A stretch of 64,000 bases of DNA, taken from positions 136,049,240 to 136,113,239 of the forward strand of contig CM077013.1 of assembly GCA_039090855.1 (NCBI GenBank), in the 5' to 3' direction. This document shows positions 44,575 to 56,007 of this stretch, piece by piece (within the stretch, counting starts at the first letter, position 1; the number at the start of each line of letters is the position of its first letter). The position numbers were made by a program, and so were the translations under genes. Source of the DNA: Macrothele yani. Lineage: Eukaryota; Arthropoda; Arachnida; Araneae; Macrothelidae. The notes below the pieces were generated by a model. That model was not told the DNA's origin. It worked only from the letters and a program-made list of their open reading frames with translations, and did no database searches.

Positions 44575-45470
44575 GCTTGACGCTTTAAGAACAAAACTGA
44601 ACAGGAAATTACTGAAAGTTCTAGCAGTCTTCGATTCGGTAAGTGCTAAGTTTTTGCATTACGTAAAGTTCCTTCTGCAGACCTGTGGAATATTACTGTC
44701 TCTGCTTGTGTTGTTAATAATTCGAACCTTTCGGCCAAGACCGTGGGACATGCTGGTTGCGCGTGGTTTGGGAGCAGAAGGTTCTAGGTTCGGGCCCCCT
44801 CCCCTCGCCTTAAAACACCTGCCGTGGTTCTTGCCCCCCCTCCTTTCCCCGCCTCCAAACATCTGCCGTGGTTCGGAAGCCCTTTTAACATCGGGAAGTT
44901 CTCCACTTTATACAAGTCTACGCAGACTACTTAAAATATCAAATTCACCCGTTTTTTGCCCAGAACACATTCCAATCATGAGCGCCATCTCTAGTATTTC
45001 AATATATCGTGTGTATTTTTTTTTGTTTTTTTGACACAAAAATATTCATGGGCTGAAAACAGGCCGCGCTGAACTTACTCGAAGAGTAATTAATCCTACC
45101 AGTCTTGATATCACATCTCATAACTCACCTCCACTTCGAAACAAAAGAATTATATCATCAACATTCAACAATTTACTTGCGCTAAAGCACGCAATGTGCA
45201 GACTTTAGTACTGCAGGCTTTCTTCTTAACGCACGAATGAATCCGTGAAGATGATGAAAATCACGGTGAAGAAACACTCCCCTTTATTTAAATATGCATG
45301 ACCTGAGACAAACGGCCTTTTTCTTGCATACGATTTCTTCAAGTTAGTAAGACTTCTGTATAATCAAGCGAAAATTCATTCGTTCCCGTGCCTTTCCTGG
45401 AATCTCACATGAGTACCTGACTATCAGATTCAATGAGAGCAGAGTAAGCTAAATAATAAATAAACATCAA
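44575..45470. other. No gene seen
   Basis: Includes a GC-rich patch near 44,750-44,860. The 167-codon frame here begins inside the SINE and has no recognisable domain, so I do not call a gene. Confidence 0.45.
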
Positions 45471-45600
45471 CGAAAAAGAAAACGCGACCCTGCAGAAGAT
45501 TAACAAGAAAAATCACACCGATTTAGAGGGTTAAATAAGCGTCATTTGAATCCTTTCTGACACAAAAATAATTTTGAAAGCGCCTTTTTAGAAAAGAAAG
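45471..45600 (-). repeat. Remnant of the H1 distal segment
   Basis: Resembles 52,620-52,740 (AACAAGAAAAATCACACCGA; ATTTGAATCCTTTCTGAC), the distal end of H1, without hairpin or monomers. Confidence 0.5.
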
Positions 45601-45728
45601 CAAGCAACGAAAAAGAAAATGCATTTATGAGAAAATTGCTCATTACTTTAAATACACGCTGGTCGGGTTTCTTCGTTGCGAATCGAATTGTTACAGGAAT
45701 TTTTTTCAATCACAGTTTTTTTTATGTT

Positions 45729-46440
45729 TACGCTTTCCAACTGTAGGTTGAAGAAGCGTATATGCTCCTCCAGCTTTGTCCGTCTGTCTGTTTGTCAGCA
45801 CGATAACTCGCGTAAAAATGGTTCGATTTCGATGAAATTTCAGTATGTCGTAGGGGATAACCTGGGAAGGTACCTTATTGAAAATGGACGAAATGGGGTC
45901 AAAGGTAAGGACGTAGGAGCGGGATCCATTACATCGCCTTTATGCGTCATAACTTACGTAAAAATCCTTCGACTGCGAGAAAACTTTATTTTTGTATTAA
46001 CTTTATATTTTTATGTTCCGGAGGTATTGAACCGTCTGTTGAATATTATCAACATAGGGTCGAATGTCATGGCACAGGAGCGATATTTATTCCACAGCCA
46101 TTATCCTCATAACTTGACTAAAAATGCTTTTATTGAGACATAACTTTAGGTTGATGTTCCACAGGTAGGCCTATGCCGAACCAATTCTGTTTAATATCAT
46201 TGAAATGGAGTCAAGGACATAGGACAGGATACATACCATTTCCTTATGCGCAATAACTAACATATATAAATGTTTCGATTGCGACACAATTTTTTCATGT
46301 TGTTCCGAAGGTATACTGAACCGATTCTGTTGAATATCATCGAAATGGGGTCAAAGGTCAGGACACAGGAGCAAGATTATTTCCACAGCCAATATCCTCA
46401 TAACTTGAGTAGTGATTTCTGGTATATTGGAAAGCGTATC
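45729..46440 (+). repeat. Hairpin-headed minisatellite element, family H2, copy 1
   Basis: Hairpin at 45,729-45,760 (arms TACGCTTTCCAACT and AGGTTGAAGAAGCGTA, GTA between), then CTTTGTCCGTCTGTCTG, then about four diverged monomers of 145-155 bases. Each begins near ATAACT and contains a GAAATGGGGTCAA-like core. A copy in the other orientation lies at 51,800-52,193. Confidence 0.75.
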
Positions 46441-46911
46441 ATAATCAATGCATTGCATGATTTTACTAACTTGTTTCCTTTTCGTAGGAGATCTGCATTT
46501 CATTTACTACTTTTTGGGCCTTCGAGTTACACGAATTCTTTATTTGCAGAAGACTGTTTCAGCTACATAAAAAAAGACTTCTTCCAGTTGAAAGTAATTA
46601 AACAAATTTTTCGCATTCTTTACCTTTTATAAATTTGCACTGAATTCTTTACTTTTCCAGTTTTCTCAGGAAGAGACTTTTTTTTACACCGCTGGCCATC
46701 CAAAATGCAACACCAAGAATCCGATTGGCCTGAAATTCGCAGCATGCGTCGCCCGCAAGACGACATGCAAACGTTTAGCATTGCAGGGCATATGCAAATC
46801 ATGTGCGCCCGACACGCCACCGAGAAGCACTATAAGAAGGGTGCACAGAAGGCGGGGTGTAAGTAGTGGAAGTGTGTTGTGCTGCCGGACCTGTGCGTGG
46901 GAAGCTTCTTG

Positions 46912-47928
46912 ATGCCTCGTCGCAGAATACGGCAGTCATTCCAGCACGTTTCGGAGTTCGACAGAGGACGAATAGTGGCTTATCGCGACAGCGGTTTATC
47001 GTACCGAGACATCGGCGCCCGTGTGGGGCGACATCCAGCCACGGTGAGGCAAGTATGGATTCGGTGGATGCAGGAGGGACGGACAGACCGACGTGAGCGA
47101 TTGCCGCAGCAGCGGCACACCACCGATCTAGAGGACCGGTATGTTGTGCGGCGGGCATTGCCGGCTCGCACCGCGACATCACGAACGTTAGAGCAGGAAT
47201 TAGGGTGTGTTGCGCAACAACCTGTGTCAGCACGTACCGTTCGACGTAGTCTGCAGGAGCGGGGACTTGTCGCACGGCGACCATTGCTTCGATTACCATT
47301 GACGTTGCACCAGCGGCGAGTGCGGTGGCAGTTGGCCGTTGAACGCCGCACCTGGACTACGGAATGGCATGACATTGTGTTCTCCGACGAATCCTGCTTC
47401 TGCCAACAACACCACGAAAGTCGGATCCGAGTGTGGCGGCACCGCGGTGAGCGACTGTATGACGCCTGCGCTATGCATCGCCATACCGGTCCGTCGCCTG
47501 GCGTTATGGTTTGGGGCTCAGTTGGATATGACACCCGCACCCCTCTGGTACGCATCGCCGGTACATTCAACAGCCACCGCTACATCTCTGACGTTTTGGA
47601 GCCGGCAGTCCTCCCTTACCTGCAGGACCTGCCAGCGGCCACGTTTCAACTGGACAATGCGCGCCCGCACGGGGCACGCATCGTGCAACAATTCTTCACG
47701 GCCCACCAGGTGTCACTGCAGCGTGACACCTGGTGGGCCGTGAAGAATTGTGTTGGATGCGTGACACCTCATCCAAAGCCTCTTTCGTTCGATGCCGCGG
47801 CGTGTAGCGATCGTTATTGCCTGTCATGGGGCCCCACACGAACTATTGATGTGTGCGTGTTCCGCAAGTCGCACGGGCCTGTAAGCTCAATCGATTCATC
47901 TCTGTATCTGTTGTTTTGTGTCCAGTAA
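46912..47928 (+). CDS. Tc1-family transposase with palindrome and replaced C-terminus
   Basis: Open from 46,879, but MPRRRIRQSFQHVSEFDRGR at 46,912 is the likely start (338 residues). Helix-turn-helix units: GARVGRHPATVRQVWIRWMQ and PVSARTVRRSLQERG. First catalytic motif DIVFSDESCFCQQHHESRI; then GVMVWGSVGYDTRTPLVRI; second motif FQLDNARPHGARIVQQFF. After AHQVSLQ the frame enters a perfect 28-bp inverted repeat (47,689-47,750) and the rest matches no transposase. The SPDLxPIEHVWD segment with the catalytic glutamate is missing, so the protein cannot be catalytic although the frame is open and GC-rich relative to its surroundings. Confidence 0.8.
   Translation: MPRRRIRQSFQHVSEFDRGRIVAYRDSGLSYRDIGARVGRHPATVRQVWIRWMQEGRTDRRERLPQQRHTTDLEDRYVVRRALPARTATSRTLEQELGCVAQQPVSARTVRRSLQERGLVARRPLLRLPLTLHQRRVRWQLAVERRTWTTEWHDIVFSDESCFCQQHHESRIRVWRHRGERLYDACAMHRHTGPSPGVMVWGSVGYDTRTPLVRIAGTFNSHRYISDVLEPAVLPYLQDLPAATFQLDNARPHGARIVQQFFTAHQVSLQRDTWWAVKNCVGCVTPHPKPLSFDAAACSDRYCLSWGPTRTIDVCVFRKSHGPVSSIDSSLYLLFCVQ
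47689..47750. repeat. Perfect 28-bp inverted repeat inside the transposase gene
   Basis: Arms 47,689-47,716 and 47,723-47,750 are exact reverse complements around a six-base spacer TGCAGC. Pairing continues imperfectly a few bases beyond. Confidence 0.95.
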
Positions 47929-47987
47929 ATCTGACTTTGCTATCTCGTGTCCTTCTTGGTGTTGCATTTTGGGTGGCCAGCAGTGTA

Positions 47988-48235
47988 TTTTTCATTAACT
48001 TTAATTTTCTTCCGGTCATGGATTTCAGAAACTTCCCTCTTTCATCGCCACCCAACCCCAACCCCGAAACAAAATTCTATATACGCCCCTGCCGGATACC
48101 GCTAGCATTGTGGAATATCCTTCATACACTCGTGGGTTGTCTGTAGTTTATAGTTCAGGCGCTAGGTGTGTCAGGATGCATTTGTGTTTGCAATTGCATC
48201 TCCGATTCCAATAAAATTCCTTATTTTACTGTATT
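47988..48235. other. No gene seen
   Basis: No motif recognised. Confidence 0.4.
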
Positions 48236-48450
48236 ATTTTTTTTATTGAAAGTTTAGCGACTACCGTGAGCAACTCAGTGGGCTATAAGCAGTCGCCCCT
48301 CCCTAATTTAGGGCCACTGGGGCCAGGGAAGGGAGAGAGCCAGTGCCGTAAGATAAACACAACATCCATGCCTCACCGGGATTCGAACCCGGACCCTTCT
48401 CGGACGAATGATCAGAACCATCGCTTAGACCACTGCACCACCGGGGCGCC
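48236..48450 (-). mobile_element. SINE, family S1
   Basis: Minus-strand copy, poly-T at 48,236, body CCCTAATTTAGGGCCACTGG, head GGGATTCGAACCC and CACCACCGGGGCG at the right end. Confidence 0.88.
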
Positions 48451-48690
48451 ACAAACTATTTTTGAAGAACTTCTAATCACTTGGTGGCGCAAGTGTCAAA
48501 ACTTTCTTCTCGTGATTTCTGCTTCCAGGAAAGTTACTTGAAAAAAATGTTCTCTTTAGCATAGCTTCTGGTATGAAGAGTACTTACTGCCTATTTTCTA
48601 CTTTTACGGGTTTTTTGCTGTTATTTTTTCAAAATTCTTCCGCCACGAGGCGTCAGCAAATATTTGCATTTGATAACGATTATTCGTTTC

Positions 48691-48926
48691 CTTTTTTTTT
48701 TTTTTTTTTTTTTTTTTGATTGGAAGTTTAACGACCACCGTGATCAACTCTGTGGGCTATAAGCAGTCGCCCATCCCTAATTTACGGTCACTGGTTCCAG
48801 GGAAGGTGGAGAGCCAGTGCTGTTAGACAAATAAAACATTCATGCCTGACCGGGATTCAAACCCGGAAACTTCTCAGACAAACTTTCTTAAGCCAGCGCT
48901 TAGACCACTGGGCCACAGGGGACGCC
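48691..48926 (-). mobile_element. SINE, family S1
   Basis: Minus-strand copy with a long poly-T and a more diverged head (box B reads GGGATTCAAACCC). Confidence 0.88.
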
Positions 48927-49381
48927 ATTTATTCGATTTAAAAGTTGGCCAGAAAAACTTTTTCTGGTAGGATGCTTTTCATTTTGAAGAGTATTATGCA
49001 CCTCTTTTCTTCTTTAAATAGGGCAAAGCTTATCCACTAGGGGGCGTAAGTTGCATCATGTCTTCCTCTATGTTTCTTCTTTTAACTGTTCGCTTGGAAA
49101 ATTCCTTGTGATTCTGATATCTTCAACTATGAAAAATGTTTCGCGCAAGATTTGTTACTTTTCGTAACACACCTTTCAGCAGGAAGTGGATGTAAGTAAC
49201 TACTGTATTTCTATTTGTGGGCGTTTTATTGATCGTAGAAATCGGTTTGATTTTTTTTAAACTTGTTACATTCACGATTCAGAACCTAGCAAACAATTCG
49301 TATTTTAAATTACGCTTAGTTTTTCCTATGTGATGTAAGGCCATTCCCTTTTTATGTTTCCTAAAAACATGCTTTGATTTT
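48927..49381. other. Diverged H1-like sequence
   Basis: Contains an isolated core CACTAGGGGGCGTAAG near 49,031-49,046, so it is probably decayed minisatellite. The stretch before the first SINE (48,450-48,690) also shows GGTGGCGCAAG and CACGAGGCGTCAG. Confidence 0.5.
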
Positions 49382-49383
49382 TT

Positions 49384-51310
49384 AGCACGTCTTTTGTAAA
49401 AAAAGATCGTGCTTATGCTATCGGTCTGTCCGTCTGTCTGTAGTAACGATATCTCAGCAACTATTAGTCCGATTTGAAAAATTCTTTTTGCATTGGGAAG
49501 CTTGAAATATACGAATGACGATCCTTCATTTCGTTTTTTTTTTACGGTGTACAATTTCGCCGCTAGTGGGCGTAAATGCAGATGATGTCGAATTCAAAAA
49601 TATATATTATTCCACATATTTGCTTCTCAACATCCGACTGAAAAAAATTATTTTATCTTTCGATTCCATTTATGTCGAAGAGTATTTTAGGAACAGTTAC
49701 TTCTCCAAATTATGCATATACTTTCCGCTAGGCAGCGTAAAAGTAAATTACGTTTTCCCCGATATCTTGTCTTCTAAAACTCTGATTTGAAAAATGTTTT
49801 CCTTAGCGGATACAGCAGCTGATGGAAAATCTTTTGCACATAATTTCCAATTTTTGGTAAAAAATACCCTGGCCACCAAGGGGCGTAAGTGTTAATTTTT
49901 GATTCTGATGTATTTGCCATAAAATCTGAGCTTTTAAAATCTCAATTGAAAAACATTTTTCGTGGACTGATGCCACTCACATAGATAAACCTTTTCGGAA
50001 TATTTTCTTTTAAAAATATTTCATAGTTTCTCCTCCAGGGGGCGTAGATATATATCTTATTTTTGTCAATATTTCTGCTTCTAATAGCCCGATTTGGAAA
50101 ATTGTTTCTTTATTAGATAGAGTTTCCGGTGTGACATGTTTTTCAAATAATTTCAAAATTTTCAAGTAATTCATAGTCTTTCCGCTAGGGGGCGTAATGG
50201 TAAACTGTGTTTCCCCCATATCCCTGCTTCTAAATCTAAGATTTGAAAAACTCTTTCTGCACCGGATACAGCTCCTGATGGAAAATCGTTTGCACATAAT
50301 TTCTAATTTTGTAAAAAATGGTTTGGCCACCAGGGGGCGTAAGTCTGAATTTCCGCTTCTGATGTAGTTGCAGCGAAATATGAGCTTCTAAAATCTCGAT
50401 TGAAAAAAAAAGTCTTTTGTGGACCGATACTACTCATGTCGACAAACATTTTAGGAACATTTTCTTCTTAAAATAATGCATGGTTTCTACGTCAGGTGGC
50501 GTAGAAACCATTGTTTGTCCCAAGGGGGCGCATCTTATTTTTGTCAATATCCCTACTTCTAGGAGTCCGATTGAAAAATTTCTTCTTTGTTGGATAGTGT
50601 TTCCGGTGCAAAATGTTTTTCATATAAATTCAAAATTTTCAAGTAAATAATAGACTTTCCGCTAGGGGGCGCAAAGGTAAATTGTGTTTTCTGCGTTATT
50701 TCTGCTTCTAAAACTCCGATTTGAAAAATTCTTCCTGTATCGCATACAACACCTGATGGAAAATGTTTTTAATATAATTTCTAATGTTTAGTAAAGAATC
50801 GTTTGGTCACCAAGTTGCATAAGTGTTAATTTCTCTTTCTAATGTATTTGCAGCAAACTCTGGGCTCCTGAAAACTCGACTAAATTTTTTTTCTCTGGAC
50901 CGATACCGCTCGTATCTAAAAACCTTTTGAGAATACTTTCAATAATGCATGACCTTCCCACCAGGGAGCGTAAAATCGCATCTTATTTTTGTCCATATAT
51001 GTGTTTCTAAGCGTGAGATTTGAAAAATTCTTTGTGTTGGATCGCGTTTCCGGTGCGAAATGTTTCTCATATAAATTCATATTTTTCTTAACGCACAAGT
51101 CTGCAACTAGAGGGCGTAAGCTCACGATTCCGTTTACAACAATACCTGAGGGATTAAAAACCGATTGAAAAACTTCGTCCTTCCGTCAGATGCTATTATT
51201 TTCCACGTCGGTTCCATTGACTTTGAATATCTTTGATAAATTTAATTTGCGTCAGAACGGATTCAAAAGACCTGCTAATTACACCCGAAAATTCGGTGTC
51301 ATCTTTCTTG
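49384..51310 (+). repeat. Hairpin-headed minisatellite element, family H1, copy 2
   Basis: Hairpin at 49,384-49,413, then GTCTGTCCGTCTGTCTG, CTATTAGTCCGATTTG, about 11 monomers with the same three-type cycle, and the distal segment ending near 51,310. Carries a private palindrome at 50,482-50,512 (ATGGTTTCTACG and CGTAGAAACCAT) also found in copy 3. Confidence 0.85.
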
Positions 51311-51659
51311 TTTTGTTATGTGTGGGAAATGATTCAGAAGCCGTGCGCAGGACAACAAAAAATTCGATGCCTTCTTTCTGGATTTTTCTTAGTTTTGAAT
51401 TACACAACTATGAGAATCATCGATGGCCACAACTACAATGTAGTGCCAAAATTCATGGGATACGTACCTAGTATCGTGTAGAACCTACTCTAACCCAGCG
51501 AAATGCAGCAACTCAAAGTGGCATACATTCCACAAGTGACCGGAAGACTTCTGGAGAGATGTTGAGCCATGCCGTCTGAGCAGCGGCCCACAGTTCTCTG
51601 GGAATTTGTAAGTGTAGGATCTGGGGTACAAATGGACTTTTCCGCTACGTCCTATAAGG

Positions 51660-51735
51660 GCTCTGTTGGTTTCATGTCTGGCGGATGCTCTGTTGGTTTC
51701 ATGTCTGGCGGATGCTCTGTTGGTTTCGTGTCATT
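51660..51735 (+). repeat. 27-bp minisatellite, about three units
   Basis: Units starting GCTCTGTTGGTTTCATGTC at 51,660, 51,687 and 51,714 (last partial); a reverse-complement piece AACCAACAGAG follows at about 51,740. Confidence 0.85.
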
Positions 51736-51799
51736 CTTAAAACCAACAGAGGTTTTCATGTCATTTTGTGCTCTGTTGGTTTCATCTCATTCTGGACAG

Positions 51800-52193
51800 T
51801 TCCGACGGATATGACGCATAAGGGCAATGGAATGGATCCCGCTGCTATGTCTGACCTTAACCCCATTTCGTCCATTTTCAACAGGGTTCGTTCCCAGTGG
51901 CTCCCTACCACATACTAAAATTTCATCGAAATCGAACCATTTTCTACGCAAGTTATGGCGTATAAGGGCAATCGAATGGATCCCGCTCCTATGTCCTGTC
52001 GTTAGATCCATTTCGACCGTTTTCAACAGGGTTCGTCCTCAGGTGGTTCCCTACCACATACTAAAATTTCATTTAAATCGACCAATTTTTACGGGAGTCA
52101 TCGATCGGAGAGACAGACGGACAGATAGACAGACATAGGGACAAAGCTGGAGCATACTGTATACGCTTCTTCAACCTACGGTTGAAAAGCGTA
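51800..52193 (-). repeat. Hairpin-headed minisatellite element, family H2, copy 2
   Basis: Two monomers of about 143 bases (51,815-52,090, each with ATGGATCCCGCTGCTATG-like and TTTCATCGAAATCGAACC-like stretches) followed by CGGACAGATAGACAGACA and the hairpin at 52,162-52,193. Confidence 0.8.
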
Positions 52194-52658
52194 AAAAGCG
52201 CTGCGAAAATCATGGAATTAGCTTTTCTAAATGTAAAATAAGCAATGTTATTAATAATGGAGGGGGAAGGGGGGATTGTCCAGCATTGCTTTTAACAATG
52301 AAAATAACACCAAATGAATATCCAAGGAAGGTACGTACTTTTACGACTATCTCAAAAGCAGAATCTGGTCTTAAAAGAAAATCCACCAACACAAAAAACA
52401 AACCTTAAGTCGTCAAAACTATCTGTATCATCTATAAACAAAGTAACAAACAAAGATTTTAATTCGAAAAAAAAACCCCAAAAAAAACATGTTTTCCGTC
52501 TTTTGCTTAAGAACGTGGCTAAGTGTAGAACACGGTGTAGACGTTTTTATGAAAATCACGTGGCCGAAGACAGGTAGAAATTTATTGTGGCTATTGGTGA
52601 AGCATAGATAAACGACTGTAACAAAAACAAGAAAGTAACTAAACGACTGAAACAAAAA
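52194..52658. other. No gene seen
   Basis: Includes an AACAAAAACAAGAAAG direct repeat near 52,620-52,665 next to the H1 distal end. Confidence 0.45.
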
Positions 52659-54597
52659 CAAGAAAGATGACACCGAATTTTCGGGTGCAATAAGCACGCC
52701 TTTTGAATCCGTTCTGACGCAAATTAAATTTATCAAAGCTATTCAAAGTCAATGGAACCGTTATGGGAAACAATGGTATCTGACGGAAGAAGTTTTTCAA
52801 TCGGGTTTTTAATCACTCAGATATTGCTGTAAACGGAATCGTGAGCTAACGCCCTCCGGTTGCAGACTTGTGAGTTAAGAAAAACATGAATTTATATGAG
52901 AAACATTTCGCATCGGAAACGCTCTCCAACACAGAAAGAATTTTCCAAATTGGACTGTTAGAAACAGAGATATCGACAAAAATAAAATGCGACTTTACGT
53001 CGCCTGGTGGGAAAATCATACATTATTTTAGGAAGAAAGTATTCTCAAAAGGTTTTTCTATATGAGCAGTATCGGTTCAAGAAAAAAAAATTAGTCGAGT
53101 TTTCAGGAGACCAGATTTTGCTGCAAATACATCAGAAGCAGAAATTAACACTTATGACTCCTGGTGGCCAAACCATTCTTTACCAAACATTAGAAATTAT
53201 GTGAAAAATATCTTCCATCAGGTCTTGTATGCTATACAGGAAGAATTTTCTAAGCGGAGATTTAGAAACAGGGATATAGGAGAAAAAGCAATTTACCATT
53301 GTGCCCCCTAGCGGAAAGTCTACGAATAACTTGAAAATTTTGAATTTATAGGAGAAACATGTCACACTAGAAACACTATGCAACGAAGGAGGAATTTTTC
53401 AAATCGGACTCCTAGAAGTAGAGATGTTGACAAAAATAAGATGCGCTCCCTTGGGACAAGCAATGGTTTCTACGCCACCTGACGTAGAAACCATGCATTA
53501 TTTTAAGAAGAAAATGTTTCTAAATGGTTTTCGACATGAGTAGTATCGGTCTACAGACGACGTTTTTTTCAATCGAGAACTTAGAGGCTCATATTTTAAC
53601 TGCAAATACATCAGAAGTGGAAATTAAGATTTACGCCCCCTAGTGGCCAAACCAATTCTTTACAAAAATTAGAAATTATGTGCAAACGATTGTCTATCTG
53701 GAGCTGTATTCGGTACAGAAAGAATTTTTCAAATCGGAGATTTAGAAGCAGAGATATAGAGGGAAACGTCATTTACGCCTACGCCCCCTAGCGGAAAGTC
53801 TATGAATCACTTGAAAAATTTGAAGTTATATGAAAAGCATGTCACACTGAAGACACTATCCAACAAAGAAGGAATTTTTCAAATCGGACTCCTAGAAGTA
53901 GAGATATTGACAAAAATAAGATATACATCTACGCCCCCTGGTGGAGAAACTGTGGAATATTTTAAGAAGAAAATATTCCGAAAAGGTTTGTCGATGTGAG
54001 TGGCATCAGTCCACGGAAGAATTTTTCAATCGACATTTTAGAAGCTGAGATTTCATGGCAAATACATCAGAAACAAAAATTAGCACTTACGTCCCCTGGT
54101 GGCCAAAGTATTCTTTACTAAAAATTTGAGATCATATGCAAAATATTTTCCATCAGGAGGTGTATACTCTGAAGAAAAAAATTTTCAAATCGGAGTTTTA
54201 GAAGAAGAGGTATCGGGGGAAATGTAATTTACTTTTACGCCTCCTAGCGGAAAATCTATGGGTAATTTGAAAACGAAACTATATCTAAAACACTCTTCGG
54301 CATAAATGGAATCGAAAGATAAAATAATTTTTTTAACGGATGTTTAGAAGCAAATATGTGGAATAAAACGTGTTTTTGAATTCGACATCATCTGCATTTA
54401 CGCCCTCTAGCGGGGAAATTGTACATTGTGAATAAAACAAAAACGAAATAAAGGATCATCATTCGCATATTTCAAGCTTCGCAATGCAAAAATAATTTTT
54501 CAAATCGGACTAATAGTTGCGGAGATATCGTGGGTACAGACGAACGGACAGACAAACCGGTAACATAAGCACGATCTTCTTTTACAAAAGACGTGCT
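52659..54597 (-). repeat. Hairpin-headed minisatellite element, family H1, copy 3
   Basis: Inverted relative to copy 2: distal segment at 52,659-52,870, monomers, then CGTGGGTACAGACGAACGG, and the hairpin at 54,568-54,597. Shares with copy 2 the palindrome (53,463-53,493). Confidence 0.85.
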
Positions 54598-54819
54598 AAA
54601 AAGGTCGATGTACTATTGCAGAAGAGACTTGGAAACTTGATTCCAATGATCTAAAGGAAGTTTCAGTAAAGGATTCAGGATTATCTGTGGTTTCTCGTAC
54701 AACGGGCAATTAAAGTTAAGAAAAGTTTAAAAGAACGTTAAAATCAATTCTACATATTACCAAAATAATGTTTTAACTCTTGTGTTTAAGACAAAATATC
54801 ATTCATGCAGACAGTTGAC

Positions 54820-55005
54820 GTGGACTAGGAACATCAAACAGAAGTCATCGCTCTTTCCACGTTTATAAGTGAGTCACGGAAAAATTCTCATCGGCCGCTA
54901 CCGGGAATCAAACCCATAGTCTTCCAGTTACGCGTCGGACATGATATAGGACATTTTAAACATTATTTGGAGGAATTCGCGGTCGCTGTGGTACAGTGGC
55001 AGCAG
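54820..55005 (-). mobile_element. tRNA-derived SINE-like repeat, family S3, minus copy plus head fragment
   Basis: The minus strand of about 54,820-54,945 matches 55,165-55,285 (GTAACTG..., TGATTCCCGGTAGCGGCCGA, TTTTTCCGTGACTCACTT). Just right of it a plus-strand head fragment, GCTGTGGTACAGTGGCAGCA, lies at about 54,985-55,005. Confidence 0.65.
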
Positions 55006-55138
55006 TATTAATTATTAATTCGCCTCCTAGTTATTTGTTCAGTCGCTGCTTACCATCTTTGGTGAATCCCCAGAATTGTGCGGGGTTCCAAGAAGCAACC
55101 TGCCAAGTGGCTTGGCAGTTAGTCGTATGTGAGTCTGG

Positions 55139-55285
55139 AGGAATTTGCGGCTGCTGTGGTGCAGTGGTAGCATGTCCGGCGCGTAACTGAAAGACCCTGG
55201 GTTCGATTCCCGGTGGTGGCCGATGAGAATTTTTCCGTGACTCACTTAAAACGTGGAAAGAGCGATGACTTCTGTTTGATGTTGA
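55139..55285 (+). mobile_element. tRNA-derived SINE-like repeat, family S3, plus copy
   Basis: Head: GCTGTGGTGCAGTGGTAGCA (box A-like), GCGCGTAACTG, GGGTTCGATTCCC (box B, about 55,199-55,211). Then a body that recurs inverted at 54,820. No clear tail or target duplication. Confidence 0.7.
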
Positions 55286-55308
55286 AAATATCATTCCTTT
55301 ATCCACAG

Positions 55309-55607
55309 AGCCTTCAAAGGATAGAACTCCATCAGGATAAGGCTACGAGTCACACATCGGAGTCTAACACTCTATTTCTCGAAAAATGAAAAAAGAGATC
55401 GGTGTAAAGTCTATACCTATTTCTATATTCCTTCAAACTCCCCTGGTGTGTCATCAGTAGAATATTATGCCATCGGACTGCCAAAAAGACCGCTTCCTAA
55501 ACGTAGATCTAAAACAATGATTGGGCTACGGAAAGCAGTGGAAAAGATGTGGAATAAAATACCAGTAACAATTCTAAGAAATCTCGGAAATCTACAGTAG
55601 ATGTAGG
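55309..55607 (+). pseudogene. Tc1/mariner-type transposase, C-terminal fragment
   Basis: One frame, with interruptions, reads RIELHQDKATSHTSESNTLF (second catalytic aspartate), then EIGVKSIPISIFPSNSPGVS, SVEYYAIGLPKRPLPKRRSK and WNKIPVTILRNLGNLQ. The HQDKATSH and the LLK-like end are characteristic of arthropod DDE transposases. No terminal repeats were seen and the N-terminus is missing. Confidence 0.65.
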
Positions 55608-56005
55608 TTCATAATCCAAGAACGAGCTATCAGATAGAACATTTAAGAAAGAAATAATTTTATTTTAAATATTAATTATGTTGATAGAAAATCGTCCTAA
55701 AAGAATCTTGAACATCTGAATGTTATTTGTTCTAGAATTGGCAAAAGTGCAAGCATCTTGATTTTGACCCCAAATGGAAGAACTTTCAAAGTCGTTTACC
55801 CAGAGGCTCTTCCAGGATAAACTTTAGGTGCACTTCTGAAAAACTGTGCTGCTCTGAATTGATCACAACACAATAGAAAAATGTGAATGTTTCAAATATT
55901 TAAAATTTCCTATATTCAGAGACCAGAAGAATTTCTGTTTTAAGCCAATTGTGACTGGCAAACGTACAGATTTTATTTGGTTCTTCCTTTGTGATTACTG
56001 GAATA
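55608..56005. other. No gene seen
   Basis: AT-rich sequence without recognised motif. Confidence 0.45.
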
Positions 56006-56007
56006 TA

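Larger units (their letters stand above)
46687..47985 (+). mobile_element. Tc1-like transposon, family E-related
   Basis: Inverted terminal repeats: CACCGCTGGCCATCCAAAAT at the left and CACTGCTGGCCACCCAAAAT read inward from the right, both continuing into GCAACACCAAGAA. TA flanks both ends (46,685-46,686 and 47,986-47,987). Confidence 0.9.

Noticed and set aside
44531..45034. 167-codon frame as a host gene
   Set aside because: It begins in a SINE head, has no recognisable domain and its composition changes abruptly at the repeat boundary.
46980..47570. Minus-strand 196-codon frame
   Set aside because: Antisense shadow of a GC-rich transposase frame, arginine- and serine-rich as expected for such shadows.
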